Assembly: GCF_007002745.1 (NCBI RefSeq)
Contig: NZ_SGNY01000005.1
Span: forward strand, 124,001 to 188,000
DNA from: Martinezella rhizogenes
GTDB lineage: Bacteria; Pseudomonadota; Alphaproteobacteria; Rhizobiales; Rhizobiaceae
Direction: 5' to 3'
Length of the DNA stretch: 64,000 bases
In this document: piece by piece, positions 1 through 9,121 of the stretch
How the letters are laid out: every line of letters starts with the position of its first letter
How positions within the stretch are numbered: the stretch's first letter is position 1
Position numbers and translations under genes: made by a program
The notes under the pieces: model-generated
Told to the model about the DNA's origin: nothing
Databases searched by the model: none
Seen by the model: only the letters and a program-made list of their open reading frames with translations

Positions 1-51
1 CCGGCCAGCCGCACGAGGGCAGCGGCAGAGGCCGGATCGGTGGGGCTCAGA

Positions 52-651
52 TCAGAGGCGGGCGGCCACGGCCTGCCAGTTCACCAGATTGTCGAGGAAG
101 TTCTCGATATAGGCCGGGCGCTTGTTGCGGAAATCGATATAATAGCTGTGCTCCCACACATCGCAGCCGAGAAGCGCCTTCTGGCCGAAGCACAGCGGAT
201 TGACGCCGTTTTCGGTGCGGGTAATCTTTAGCGTGCCATCGGTATCCACCACCAGCCATGCCCAGCCCGAGCCGAATTGCGAGGCGCCGGCGAGGGCGAA
301 ATTCTGCTTGAACAAGGATACCGAGCCGAAGGATTGCGTCAGCGCATCCTCAAGCGTCTTAGGGATGGCGTGATTTCCCGGTCCCATGATCTCCCAGAAG
401 AGATTGTGGTTCCAGTGCTGGGAGGCATTGTTGAAGATGCCGGACTGGGCGATTGCGCCCTTCTCATAGGTGCCCCGGACGATGTCCTCGAGGTTGCTTT
501 TCTCCCATGCGGTGCCTGATATCGCCTTGTTGAGATTATCGACATAGGCCTTGTGGTGAAGATCGTGATGAAACTTCAGCGTCTCTTCGGACATGCCCGA
601 GGCAGCGAGCGCATCATGGGCATAGGGGAGGTCGGGAAGCTGGAAAGCCAT
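52..651 (-). CDS. sodB: Iron superoxide dismutase
   Basis: Converts superoxide to hydrogen peroxide and oxygen in the cytoplasm. The 199-aa product has the Fe/Mn-SOD layout: metal ligands read as H28, H82 (WNH), D164 and H168 (DVWEH). Q78 in NNASQHW is the position that marks iron rather than manganese enzymes. I start at the ATG at 651, because the upstream in-frame ATG at 708 adds a non-homologous tail and 651 follows an AAAGGA-like ribosome site. A SoxR-type promoter lies about 70 bp upstream (see 719-749), so the gene is probably superoxide-inducible, like sodBII known from Agrobacterium. The downstream 51 bases to the window edge show nothing I can call. Confidence 0.95.
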   Translation of the reverse strand: MAFQLPDLPYAHDALAASGMSEETLKFHHDLHHKAYVDNLNKAISGTAWEKSNLEDIVRGTYEKGAIAQSGIFNNASQHWNHNLFWEIMGPGNHAIPKTLEDALTQSFGSVSLFKQNFALAGASQFGSGWAWLVVDTDGTLKITRTENGVNPLCFGQKALLGCDVWEHSYYIDFRNKRPAYIENFLDNLVNWQAVAARL

Positions 652-718
652 GGGGTATCCTTTGTCAACTGTTCGCTCAAGAGCATGAAATGAGCCTTGC
701 GGAAACAAGGTGACAATA

Positions 719-749
719 CTTCTAGGAGCTCAACCATGGTTGAGGTCAA
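719..749 (-). promoter_or_regulatory. SoxR-type promoter of sodB
   Basis: Read on the minus strand, TTGACC (744-749) and TAGAAG (719-724) are separated by 19 bases, the over-long spacing typical of MerR-family promoters. The spacer overlaps a perfect 16-bp palindrome, CTCAACCATGGTTGAG (729-744). The E. coli soxS promoter has the same arrangement, with TCAA and TTGAG at the same places in a 19-bp spacer. The soxR gene itself is not in the window. Confidence 0.75.
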
Positions 750-758
750 GAGGTTTTT

Positions 759-1247
759 TCATCGGGAGGGGAGGGCGTGTTCACTCACGTCTGGCACGTC
801 AAACTCAAACCTCGGTATCATCCTTCCCGGGATCGACCCTGAGGGAACCACGCCCGTCTCTTTGGCACCCATGCGCTTATAGAACGAGGCAGCACCGGGA
901 TCGGATTCAATGAGAAGGGTCCGCCTGGCATGATCCCGGCAGATCGAAATCGCCCACTGGAAGAGAGCTCGCCCTGTGCCCAGCCCCTGCAACCTCGGTT
1001 CGACGAAAAGAGCTTCGAGCTCGGCGGCGCTGCTTTCTTTAAGGGATAGCTGGGCGACGCCCGCGAGCTCCCCTTCGGCAATTGCGACCTGAAAAAATGA
1101 CTCGCGCATTTTCCAGGGCGTGATCGTAAGTTCTGAGCGACAGGCACGCAGGAATTCCTCATCATAACCCCACACGGCCTTCGATCGCAGGCAAAGTTCT
1201 GTCAGCGCGTCTGCTTCCGCAAACGATGCCGCTCTAAGCGTCAGCAT
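759..1247 (-). CDS. GNAT-family N-acetyltransferase
   Basis: Predicted to transfer an acetyl group from acetyl-CoA to an amine; the substrate cannot be read from sequence. The 162-aa protein shows the GNAT acetyl-CoA loop as LQGLGTGRALF near residues 87-97, preceded by the beta-strand ELEALFVEP, and ends with the usual FYKRMGA segment. I use the ATG at 1247, preceded by GGAGAGAT; the longer frame reaching 1730 crosses the oppositely oriented VOC gene and is not credible. It is divergent from the VOC gene with about 170 bp between them. Medium-size orphan acetyltransferases like this are common and mostly uncharacterised. Confidence 0.8.
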   Translation of the reverse strand: MLTLRAASFAEADALTELCLRSKAVWGYDEEFLRACRSELTITPWKMRESFFQVAIAEGELAGVAQLSLKESSAAELEALFVEPRLQGLGTGRALFQWAISICRDHARRTLLIESDPGAASFYKRMGAKETGVVPSGSIPGRMIPRFEFDVPDVSEHALPSR

Positions 1248-1418
1248 CTCATCTCTCCAGGGTGGATATGGCGACCTCTGTCGTAAGCGATCGATATCAT
1301 CGCCGCCTGCCGCTCTCCAGCCGTTACAACTTCGGGCTGGTGTTGACGTTGGCTCTGCTTGATATTTTTGGCGGTGGTGCACATCATCGCCTCCATTCTT
1401 GCGAAGCGGGAGAAACTC

Positions 1419-1778
1419 ATGGCGAGAGCCGTTGGAATTGGTGGCGTTTTTTTCAGGGCCGGGGATCCCGCAGGCCTCGCCGAATGGTATCAGAAACATC
1501 TCGGCATAGACAATCTGCACATATCCGTATGGCAGCAGGAGGCCGGAATGACCATCTTCGGGCCTTTCGCTAGGGATAGCGATTATTTCGGCCGTGATGA
1601 ACAACAGTGGATGATCAATTTCCGGGTCGATGATCTCGATGGTCTTATCGCGAAGCTCACCGCAGAGGGTGTCAAGGTAGAGACCCGGGCGGAGTGGGAT
1701 TCCGAAGTCGGCCGTTTTGCCCGGATACACGATCCGGAAGGCAACCCAGTGGAATTATGGGAGCCTGCGGCGACCTGA
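1419..1778 (+). CDS. VOC (glyoxalase/bleomycin-resistance) superfamily protein
   Basis: A 119-aa single-module vicinal-oxygen-chelate protein. It opens with a typical strand (VGIGGVFFRAGDP), has the LAEWYQKHLG helix, and ends with HDPEGNPVELWEP, where the Glu is the usual metal ligand of the fold. Members include glyoxalase I, fosfomycin- and bleomycin-resistance proteins and dioxygenases; the sequence does not say which applies, and functional forms usually act as dimers. Start ATG 1419 follows GGGAG; a longer frame from 1359 would add a hydrophobic, non-family extension. It is transcribed away from the GNAT gene. Confidence 0.75.
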   Translation: MARAVGIGGVFFRAGDPAGLAEWYQKHLGIDNLHISVWQQEAGMTIFGPFARDSDYFGRDEQQWMINFRVDDLDGLIAKLTAEGVKVETRAEWDSEVGRFARIHDPEGNPVELWEPAAT

Positions 1779-1920
1779 TGGCGATTCATCTGTCGCTGCC
1801 CGGGGTTTGGAGCAATTGTGGAGGCGAGAAAACAATCATCTCGTTGAAAATGTTGTGGCGCGCTGAAATACGTGCCTTCGGCGCAGAGCCCGCAAAAATC
1901 CAGAACAGCGCGATTTCTGA

Positions 1921-2490
1921 TTAGCGCTCTGCCCGCTTCACCATCTCAACCCATTCCTCCAGTGCTTTGTGGATGGCCGAGCCCGCATCTTCACCACGGG
2001 TGAACGCCCACCAGGTGTGGGCTCCTTGCCAGACCGCCGCCATTTGCCAGCCGAGCCTTTCGGCGTTTCTGTCGTCGGCCGTGATCCGGCGTCCGAGCGC
2101 ACGGGCAAGTGTTTTGCCCCAAAGTGCTCCTCGCGCTCGCAAGGATGGATTGCGAATATCTTCTCTCAGCAGCAGCAATCCATCACTTGCATTCTGTTCA
2201 GCGGCATAGCTGGGCATGAGCCGCAAGAGCAGGGAGATGGCACCTTCAGGCGTCAGGGGTTCCTCGGCGTCGGCCGCGGCCGTTTCGGCCTGCAACCTGT
2301 CCCAGGCGCGCAGAAGTACGGCTTCCACAAGGTCTTCGCGTTTGCCGTATCGCTGCACCAGCGTTGCAGCGGACAGGCCGCAGGCTTTTGCGGCTGCGGC
2401 AAAGGTCATACCATCTGGCCCGGTTTGCAACATGAGGGGCAGCAGCGCATCCAGCGCCTTCTCATCGGAAATCAGCTTGTGTCTAGGCAT
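1921..2490 (-). CDS. TetR/AcrR-family transcriptional regulator
   Basis: A 189-aa one-domain repressor. The N-terminal helix-turn-helix is clear around residues 25-55 (MTFAAAAKACGLSAATLVQRYGKRE); the C-terminal ligand domain is unspecific. It is divergent from the dihydrofolate-reductase-like gene with only 46 bp between the start codons. An AT-rich 22-bp inverted repeat (2499-2520) fills this space, which is the usual arrangement for a repressor controlling itself and its neighbour. The inducer is unknown. Confidence 0.85.
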   Translation of the reverse strand: MPRHKLISDEKALDALLPLMLQTGPDGMTFAAAAKACGLSAATLVQRYGKREDLVEAVLLRAWDRLQAETAAADAEEPLTPEGAISLLLRLMPSYAAEQNASDGLLLLREDIRNPSLRARGALWGKTLARALGRRITADDRNAERLGWQMAAVWQGAHTWWAFTRGEDAGSAIHKALEEWVEMVKRAER

Positions 2491-2498
2491 GGTCTATA

Positions 2499-2520
2499 TA
2501 TAAACGTATATTCATTTATA
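2499..2520. promoter_or_regulatory. Candidate TetR operator
   Basis: Inverted repeat TATAAACG-TATATT-CATTTATA with 7 of 8 arm positions matching, in the 46-bp gap between the TetR gene and the reductase gene. Its place and symmetry fit the TetR protein's own operator, which is inference. Confidence 0.5.
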
Positions 2521-2536
2521 AATCAAGGAGAGCAAT

Positions 2537-3061
2537 ATGGCTGTTATCCGTGGATACATCGCGGCGAGTTTGGATGGCTTGATCGTCTCGGGAGACGGCT
2601 CCCTCGACTGGCTCTTCAAATATGACGACATGGACCTCGGCGAGCATGATTACCGATTGTTCCTGAAGGGCATCAGGACCGTCGTCATGGGACGGGCGAC
2701 TTATGACTTTATCGCCAGCGAGGATTCACCCTGGGCCTATGGAGACCAGCGTGTCATCGTTGTCACGTCGCACCCGATTGAACGACCGAAAGGACCGCTG
2801 GAAATCTATGCCGATGTGGATGCGCTGATCGCGGAATTACGTGCGCTCGAGGACGGCGATGTCTGGATGCTGGGCGGCGGCCGGCTGCAGATGGCCTTTA
2901 TGGAGCGTGGTGCGCTGGATGAGATCGAGATTTACGTTATCCCCGAGATACTTGGCTCGGGCCAGCCTCTTTTTCCTCTCACCGGTTATCGAGCGAGTCC
3001 TCGCCTGCTCAGCGCCAAGCCGATTGAGAAAGGCTGTGTGCGATTGCATTACCGCTTTTGA
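2537..3061 (+). CDS. Dihydrofolate-reductase-like (RibD C-terminal domain) protein
   Basis: A 174-aa protein of the DHFR/RibD-C fold, opening with VIRGYIAASLDGLI, followed by VVMGRATYDF and the nucleotide-binding segment VWMLGGGRLQ. Members are NADPH-dependent reductases; many, including YyaP/YwjB-type proteins, have no known substrate, and this one is too divergent to call a true folate enzyme. The ATG at 2537 follows AAGGAG. It is divergent from, and probably regulated by, the TetR gene. Confidence 0.75.
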   Translation: MAVIRGYIAASLDGLIVSGDGSLDWLFKYDDMDLGEHDYRLFLKGIRTVVMGRATYDFIASEDSPWAYGDQRVIVVTSHPIERPKGPLEIYADVDALIAELRALEDGDVWMLGGGRLQMAFMERGALDEIEIYVIPEILGSGQPLFPLTGYRASPRLLSAKPIEKGCVRLHYRF

Positions 3062-3153
3062 TCGGACCTCACGGCCGCACGGCTGACGACATTCCCTCGT
3101 TTTCCGGCGGCTGGAGCTACGCACAGCGCCCCAGGCCGCCAGCCTTTAAAAGT

Positions 3154-4194
3154 CTAACCGCTGACCGTCGGCGGATTGAGCCGGGCAAAGCCCTCCTGCC
3201 GCTGATACGGGAAATGCGGATAGGGTGCTGTTGTCTCGCTGGCCTCGTCCAGCCGCGCCACCTGTGCTGATGTCAGCTCCCATCCCACGGCGTCGAGGTT
3301 CTGGCGAAGCTGTTCCTCATTGCGTGCGCCAATGATCACTGTGGAAACCGTGGGTTTCCTGAGCAGCCAGTTGAGAGCGATCTGCGGTACCGTCCTGCCG
3401 GTTTCTGCTGCGACAGCGTCGAGCGCATCGATTATGCGGTAGAGATGTTCATCATCCACCGGCGGACCGAAGTTTGCTGTCTCATGCAGGCGGCTACCTT
3501 CTGGCAGCGGTGTGCCGCGGCGGATTTTTCCGGTCAATCGGCCCCAGCCAAGCGGGCTCCAGACCATGGCGCCAAGGCCCTGATCCGCGCCGAGCGGCAT
3601 CAGGTCCCATTCATAGTCCCGGCCAACAAGGGAATAATAGACCTGATTGACCACGTAACGCGGCCAGCCATATCGATCGGCGACCGCCAGCGATTTCATG
3701 ATCTGCCAGCCCGAAAAATTCGAGACGCCCGTATATCTGATCTTTCCGGACCGGACGAGCGTATCGAGCGTCGACAGCACCTCCTCCACCGGTGTGAAAG
3801 CATCGAAGGCGTGGAGCTGGAGAATATCGATATGGTCGGTCTGGAGCCGCCGCAGCGCGTCTTCCACTGCGCGTATCAGCCGGAAGCGGGAGGAACCGGC
3901 GTCATTCGGCCCGTCGCCCATCGGCAGGCTGGTCTTGGTTGAAATCAGAACGCTGTCGCGCCTTGCCTTAATCGCTTCGCCCAGCACCTCCTCCGATGCG
4001 CCGTTGGAATAGACATCGGCCGTGTCGAACAGATTGACGCCGGCCTCCAGGCAAATGTCGACCATGCGGCGAGCTTCTCGAGCGTCCTGATTGCCCCAGT
4101 TGCTGAAGAGTGGCCCGGAACCGCCAAAGGTTCCTGTACCGAAACTCAAGACCGGCACTTTCAGGCCGGATTTGCCGAGATAGCGATATTCCAT
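3154..4194 (-). CDS. Aldo/keto reductase
   Basis: NAD(P)H-dependent carbonyl reductase of the voltage-gated K-channel-beta-like AKR group. The 346-aa protein shows the catalytic tetrad as D57, Y62 (FDTADVYSNG), K87 (ISTKTS) and H128 (LQLHAF), plus GVSNFSGWQ and the C-terminal cofactor loop VIIGARNEEQL. The substrate is not predictable. Start ATG 4194 follows AAAGGAAC; the 36-residue upstream extension is not family-like. It is divergent from the LysR gene at 4381, the common layout for a LysR protein and its target. Confidence 0.88.
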   Translation of the reverse strand: MEYRYLGKSGLKVPVLSFGTGTFGGSGPLFSNWGNQDAREARRMVDICLEAGVNLFDTADVYSNGASEEVLGEAIKARRDSVLISTKTSLPMGDGPNDAGSSRFRLIRAVEDALRRLQTDHIDILQLHAFDAFTPVEEVLSTLDTLVRSGKIRYTGVSNFSGWQIMKSLAVADRYGWPRYVVNQVYYSLVGRDYEWDLMPLGADQGLGAMVWSPLGWGRLTGKIRRGTPLPEGSRLHETANFGPPVDDEHLYRIIDALDAVAAETGRTVPQIALNWLLRKPTVSTVIIGARNEEQLRQNLDAVGWELTSAQVARLDEASETTAPYPHFPYQRQEGFARLNPPTVSG

Positions 4195-4380
4195 GGGGTG
4201 TTCCTTTGTTGCTGCGACATGGTTGCGGGCGAGGCGCCTGGTGGCCCCATGCTCTGCCCATCCCGCCGTGATCTGGCAGACGAGGATTGCGGTGTGTTTC
4301 AATCGCTGTCTGAAGATAGACGCTCACCCTTCAATGAAATAGAATGCCGAAAATAATATCACTTGTGAGATGAAGTCATC

Positions 4381-5286
4381 ATGGCGCGACTTGAGATCAA
4401 CCGGGCAGAGGAGATGGAGATCTTCGTGCGGGTCGTCGAGCTCGGAGGTTTTTCCCGAGCGGCCGCGGCGGCAAACATGACGCCTTCGGCGGTGAGCAAG
4501 CTTATCGCCCGGCTGGAAACGCGGCTCGGGGCGCGCCTGCTAAACCGTTCCACCCGGCAGCTGCAGATAACGCCGGAGGGTTGTGCTTTTTATGAGCGTG
4601 CCACGCGCATCCTTGCCGATCTCGAAGAGGCAGAACGCGCCGCGGGGGAGGGCGAACAGCCTATCGGCCGCGTTCGGATCAACACCAGTGCTTCTTATGC
4701 CACGCATATTCTTGCACCCATCCTGCCACGGTTTCTGGCACTTCATCCGGGCGTCACACTCGACATTGTCCAGACGGATCTGGTGGTTGATCTTCTTGCC
4801 GAGCGCATGGACATCGCCATTCGCGCCGGGCCACTGAAAAGCTCAAGCCTCGTTGCTAGAAAACTCGGTGAGACAAGGATGGTCATCGCTGCCGCCCCGG
4901 ATTATCTGGAGCGCTGCGGCGTGCCGCAAACCATCGCCGATCTCGAGGACCACAATCGTCTCGGATTTGGCTATGCCCGGTCAGTCGATGGGTGGCCGTT
5001 GCGAGCCGACGGCAAGACCGTCGTCATCCCTGCAACGGGGCGCGTACAGGTCAGCGATGGCGAGGGCCTTCGCCGCCTTGCTCTTGCCGGTGTCGGCCTG
5101 GTTCGTCTTGCGGTTTTCACCGTTCGGGAGGACATCGCCGCCGGGCGGCTGATATCGGTCCTCGATGATTTTGATACGGGTGAGATGGAGATGTTTCATG
5201 CGGTTTATGTCGGCCAGCGCGGACCACTTCCCTCACGCATTCGGGCGCTGCTCGATTTTCTGGGCGAATATGGGCGGGTGAAGTGA
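4381..5286 (+). CDS. LysR-family transcriptional regulator
   Basis: A 301-aa regulator with an N-terminal winged helix (residues about 8-65; GGFSRAAAAANMTPSAVSKLIARLE) and a type-2 periplasmic-binding-like effector domain beginning at RVRINTSAS. It resembles the CrgA/AaeR-type group whose HTH carries SAVSK. It is divergent from the aldo/keto reductase gene and probably controls it. The 186-bp gap holds a short dyad, GTCT-N6-AGAC (4308-4321), that could be part of a LysR box, but the match is weak. Confidence 0.88.
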   Translation: MARLEINRAEEMEIFVRVVELGGFSRAAAAANMTPSAVSKLIARLETRLGARLLNRSTRQLQITPEGCAFYERATRILADLEEAERAAGEGEQPIGRVRINTSASYATHILAPILPRFLALHPGVTLDIVQTDLVVDLLAERMDIAIRAGPLKSSSLVARKLGETRMVIAAAPDYLERCGVPQTIADLEDHNRLGFGYARSVDGWPLRADGKTVVIPATGRVQVSDGEGLRRLALAGVGLVRLAVFTVREDIAAGRLISVLDDFDTGEMEMFHAVYVGQRGPLPSRIRALLDFLGEYGRVK

Positions 5287-5368
5287 TCATCCGGCGATAT
5301 CGGAAAGCGCGACCGAGATGAAGACCGCAGGCGGCCACGGAAAACCGGACATCCGGATGGTGGTGCGC

Positions 5369-6181
5369 CTATGGTTTCGGACCGGACAAGGTGAAAGCAC
5401 CGACCGATTTCAGCGTTATGTGTATCTCTTGGGCAAGTGTGTTTGGTATCACACCGCAGAGACTGCCCGTTGTTATGACATTGCCTGCTTTGAGCATGTC
5501 GCCTTTGTTGAATGCCGCGTTCGCAAAGGCGACCAGCGGCGCAAGCGGATCACCATTCGGGTGTTTTACCGTGGCATCGAACAGCTGTACCGAACCTTCC
5601 GTCACAGTTAGTTGCGGTAGGCCTGTTTCGTTTCCGGCAAAGACTTCCAGCACGCCGGTATCTATTTCCGGACCGATGACGAAGCCGTGGTTGGCAAGGC
5701 GGTCAGCCAGAAACAACGGAAAGGGCACCTGATTTTTCTCAGCCAGCCGGTAGCGAAGAAGTTCAACGCCCAGATGGACCTTGCCGATGTGCCGCATGAG
5801 CTCGCCTCTGGTGAACGGCACCGTGCGGCGGGCTGGTATATCGGAGGAAAGAGTGAAGCAGATCTCAACCTCGATGCCTTCAGTTCCCGCTTCCGGAAAA
5901 GAGGCGATATTGTTGTTTTCGACCCGGAAACAATCCAGTATCGGCGCGCCGACCGCCTCGCCATCCGGCCGGATCGCCAGTTTCCAACCTTTTACCGGCT
6001 TTTCCGAAATCTCAGCAAATGCACGCTGTGCGGCCATTGCAGTTTCGAAATCATTGGGAACAAGACCATCCGTCTCCATCTGCGCCAGAGGAATTTTCCC
6101 GCCGGTGAGATCTGCCTGCGCAAATCTTCTGGCCAGTTCTTCGATAGCCGCCATTTCGTCATCATCCATTCCTGCAGTCAC
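5369..6181 (-). CDS. Fumarylacetoacetate-hydrolase-fold protein, 2-keto-4-pentenoate hydratase type
   Basis: A 270-aa FAH-superfamily protein closest in pattern to MhpD/TodG-type hydratases, which add water to 2-hydroxypenta-2,4-dienoates in meta-cleavage pathways. Seen: KGWKLAIRPDGEAVGAPILD near the N-terminus, the metal-site EVEICFTL, and the final GNVITTGSLCG strand. No aromatic-ring genes lie nearby, so its true substrate is open. The start is uncertain: GTG 6181 has a poor ribosome site, and ATG 6169 or ATG 6154 are alternatives. It is convergent with the LysR gene. Confidence 0.75.
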   Translation of the reverse strand: MTAGMDDDEMAAIEELARRFAQADLTGGKIPLAQMETDGLVPNDFETAMAAQRAFAEISEKPVKGWKLAIRPDGEAVGAPILDCFRVENNNIASFPEAGTEGIEVEICFTLSSDIPARRTVPFTRGELMRHIGKVHLGVELLRYRLAEKNQVPFPLFLADRLANHGFVIGPEIDTGVLEVFAGNETGLPQLTVTEGSVQLFDATVKHPNGDPLAPLVAFANAAFNKGDMLKAGNVITTGSLCGVIPNTLAQEIHITLKSVGAFTLSGPKP

Positions 6182-6533
6182 TTATCGAATGCTGTCACGA
6201 TTTGGCGATGTTTGCCAAGGCTATCGATGCCGAGTTCGACAATATCCTTTCATGAAAGCTGGCGGCTTCATTACAAGGCGGACACTGCTGTGCACGTTCG
6301 TTATCGCGTTACCCGGCATGAATAAGGCGGATAGTGAAATGAAGACCGTAGCCGGAGGATGGGAACTGTCTGCACCACCAGCGTTGTGACGTCGTTCACC
6401 TGATCGACTGATGAAAATCCCACCGCTTCGCCAGAAGGACGCGCGATATGAACATCGCATGCCAATAGACGTCAATCGGTACGGAAATAATTAAGTATAA
6501 TTCGGGCGGCAAGGCCGCCCGATCTGTTTTGGG
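6182..6533. other. Gap without a convincing gene
   Basis: 352 bp between the hydratase start and the ABC exporter end. Short frames exist but none has a credible start, ribosome site or family pattern. Only the terminator-like hairpin at its right end (6503-6521) stands out. Confidence 0.6.
6503..6521 (-). terminator. Hairpin downstream of the ABC exporter gene
   Basis: Eight-bp GC stem CGGGCGGC/GCCGCCCG with a 3-nt loop, 13 bp past the stop codon of the exporter gene on the minus strand. It is followed in that direction by an AT-rich stretch rather than a clean T-run, so it may be a weak intrinsic terminator. Confidence 0.55.
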
Positions 6534-8297
6534 TTAAGCTACATCTGCATCGAACTGGATGCTGTGCAGGCGCTTGTAGAGACCATCCGTTGCGAGCAAT
6601 TCGCGACGGCTGCCCTGCTCAACAACCTGTCCGTTATCCATGACGACGATCTTGTCAGCCCGGTTAATCGTTGAAAGCCGGTGAGCAATGACAATCGACG
6701 TTTTATTTAGCGTCAGTCTCTCCAGCGCATCTCTGACGAGTGCTTCGGATTCCGAGTCGAGCGCACTCGTCGCCTCGTCGAGGATCAATATGTCTGCGTC
6801 TCTGAGCATAGCGCGAGCAATGGCAACACGCTGTCTCTGGCCACCGGACAGGCCGGACCCGTTTTCACCAAGCTTGCTGTCATAACCGTCAGGCATTTTC
6901 ATGATGAAATCATGCGCATTGGCAGCCTTCGCGGCAGCGATGATTTCCTCATCCGTGGCGTTGTCGCGACCCACGGAAATATTGTGCTTTACCGTCCCCG
7001 AGAAGAGGAAGGTTTCCTGGCCGACGTAAGAAACATGCTCGCGCAGGCTGGCAAAGGATACGTCACGCAGATCCGTGCCGTTGATCTCAACCGAGCCGTT
7101 CTGTGGGTCGTAAAGACGCATCATGAGGTTGATGATGGTCGATTTACCACTGCCGGAGGGGCCGACCAGCGCCGTCATCTTACCGCCTTCGAAAAGGACA
7201 CTGACGTCCCTAAGAACGGGCTGGCCAGAAACATATTCGAAGCTGACGTTCTTAAGTTCAACATCGCCGCTTGCCTTCGGGAGCGGTACGGCATCCTTTT
7301 TCTCGGCGAGAGTCAATGGGGCGTCCAGTACTTCAAACATCATGCGAACGCCAATCATTCCGCCCTCGATCTGTACTCTCATACGGGCAAGACGTTTTGC
7401 AGGTTCGTAGGCAAGGAGCAATGCCGTGATGAATGCCATCAGATCCCCTGGGGAGCCGCCTTTTTCAAGAACAGTGTAACCGGAGATGGCTATGACAGCC
7501 GCAATCGCAAGGCCAGACAATGTTTCCATGATAGGGCTTGTCGCTGCTTCGAGCTTAGCAATACCGTTGGCACGCTGTTCGACGTCAGACACCGCCTTGT
7601 TCATGCGTTGACGCATCAGCTTCTCTAGGGAGAACGCCTTGATGACACGAACGCCGATGCTGGTTTCCTGCACGACATTGACGATTTCGCCTAGTGAGGC
7701 GAGTTCTGCCTCCATGATCTTGCGAACACGGCGTAGAACTAGGCGCACGCTGAAAATCGCAAGCGGGCCAATAATCATGGAAATAGCACTCAAAAGGAAA
7801 TTTTGAGCGAACATCACGATAATCAACCCGAGAAGCGAGAAAAGGTCACGGACGAACGACGTCACAATCGTATCTATGACGCTGCGAGCGGATTGAGCAT
7901 TATAGGTAACACGGACGAGCAATTCAGAGGATGGCAAATTCTGAAAGAAGGAGACCCCCTGTTTCAAAAGCCTGTCATAAATCTTGCGTTGCTGTTCAGC
8001 CACAATGCTGTTGCCAGCTTTACTCAGGTAATAACTCTGTACAAAAGTCGCGAGTCCTTTGACTATAAAGATTACGGCGACAGCAACTGCAATTTCGAGA
8101 ACGACATTGAAACCCTGTTTCAAATAAACGCTGTTGACGATATCACGCATGATCCATGCACTGAGAGACGTCATACCTGCGACTACAAGCATAGCCACGA
8201 TTGCTGCAGAGTACCAACCAACGTGCTTTTTGAAGTTTTCTTTAAAAAGCCGCGTCAGCAACTTCTTGTCGTTTGGCGACAAAAACGATCCGATCAC
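6534..8297 (-). CDS. MsbA-like ABC exporter (fused membrane and ATPase domains)
   Basis: A 587-aa half-transporter: six membrane helices in residues about 25-310, then an ATPase domain with Walker A GPSGSGKST (near 380), Q-loop YVGQETFLF, signature LSGGQRQRVAIARAM, Walker B ILILDEATSALD and H-loop IAHRLS. It would work as a homodimer at the inner membrane. MsbA-type proteins flip lipid A-core; others move glucans, toxins or drugs. Its location at the edge of a heptose/LPS island suggests a lipid-linked glycan, which is inference. The GTG start at 8297 is preceded by AAGGATG. Base composition is AT-richer than the left flank. Confidence 0.88.
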   Translation of the reverse strand: MIGSFLSPNDKKLLTRLFKENFKKHVGWYSAAIVAMLVVAGMTSLSAWIMRDIVNSVYLKQGFNVVLEIAVAVAVIFIVKGLATFVQSYYLSKAGNSIVAEQQRKIYDRLLKQGVSFFQNLPSSELLVRVTYNAQSARSVIDTIVTSFVRDLFSLLGLIIVMFAQNFLLSAISMIIGPLAIFSVRLVLRRVRKIMEAELASLGEIVNVVQETSIGVRVIKAFSLEKLMRQRMNKAVSDVEQRANGIAKLEAATSPIMETLSGLAIAAVIAISGYTVLEKGGSPGDLMAFITALLLAYEPAKRLARMRVQIEGGMIGVRMMFEVLDAPLTLAEKKDAVPLPKASGDVELKNVSFEYVSGQPVLRDVSVLFEGGKMTALVGPSGSGKSTIINLMMRLYDPQNGSVEINGTDLRDVSFASLREHVSYVGQETFLFSGTVKHNISVGRDNATDEEIIAAAKAANAHDFIMKMPDGYDSKLGENGSGLSGGQRQRVAIARAMLRDADILILDEATSALDSESEALVRDALERLTLNKTSIVIAHRLSTINRADKIVVMDNGQVVEQGSRRELLATDGLYKRLHSIQFDADVA

Positions 8298-9121
8298 AGA
8301 AACATCCTTATTTGACGTCGACGCTCACACAGATTTTCAATCGCACATTCAGCAGCATGTTTTCATGCAGGATGGCTTTAAAGGTTCCAACTGCCGTGCC
8401 AAGCTCGATGATATTTACCACGCAATTCTGGTGAAACGCGCGAAAAAGGTTCTACCGAACCGGAAAACCTCTTCAACTGATTTTAGACGACGCCAATAAG
8501 CCTAGGGCTTCAAAGTGTCAACATTGCGTAGTGATGGAACCACCGCATGAACATGACTCTGGCGGGGGGGAGCTCTAAAAATGTCCTGGTTGGTGCAGTT
8601 CGGTGACGCCAACTCCGGTTTTTATAATTGGAACGGCGAAGCGGTTGATAATTGCAGGTCAGCACTACATTTGCATTTCTTCCCGTATCGAAATTTCCCT
8701 CTTCCTATTCTTCTCACAGAAGAGATCAAAAAATGACCCGTAAATTCTACCACAAGGAGTATGGTGGAGCTTTCTTTGAAAACCACTTCTTTTCTGCGGG
8801 CAACATGGCGAATAAGCTGCGCCTCTTGCGTATTTTAGAAAATCTGTGGGGTTGTGGATCGTAAAAAGCCACGTTGCTGGCGTTCAAACCTCCCGGGCAT
8901 TGGTTCCAATCGAGGTGTTAGGGCGGATGTTTGCGCTGTTGCCTGATTGACAAGCCCGCAGACTGAAATCTATATCGGCCAAGTGTTGCGAAGGTTCTGG
9001 CTTGGAACGTTCTCGTTTATCGGTGAGCAATGGACCGACCATTCACTGATCGCAGGCGAATTTTTTGGTTGCATCCCCCGATGGTGTTCGTCGGGCCAGT
9101 TCAAGGCAGGCAGGTCAGTGA
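8298..9121. other. Long AT-rich gap without a convincing gene
   Basis: 824 bp between the divergent ABC exporter and GT4 genes. Short frames on the plus strand (for example 8652-8864 and 8947-9141) have no family resemblance, no good ribosome site and no codon bias. A G7 run sits at 8564-8570. The region could hold promoters for both genes, a decayed gene or a small RNA, but nothing readable supports any of these. Confidence 0.6.

Noticed and set aside
1..51. Left-edge fragment next to sodB
   Set aside because: Both strands are open in part, but it is too short to assign to a gene.
6363..6386. GGAAC followed by CGTT, similar to a general-stress promoter
   Set aside because: The spacer is 15 bases, one too short, and no plus-strand gene follows before the convergent ABC exporter gene.
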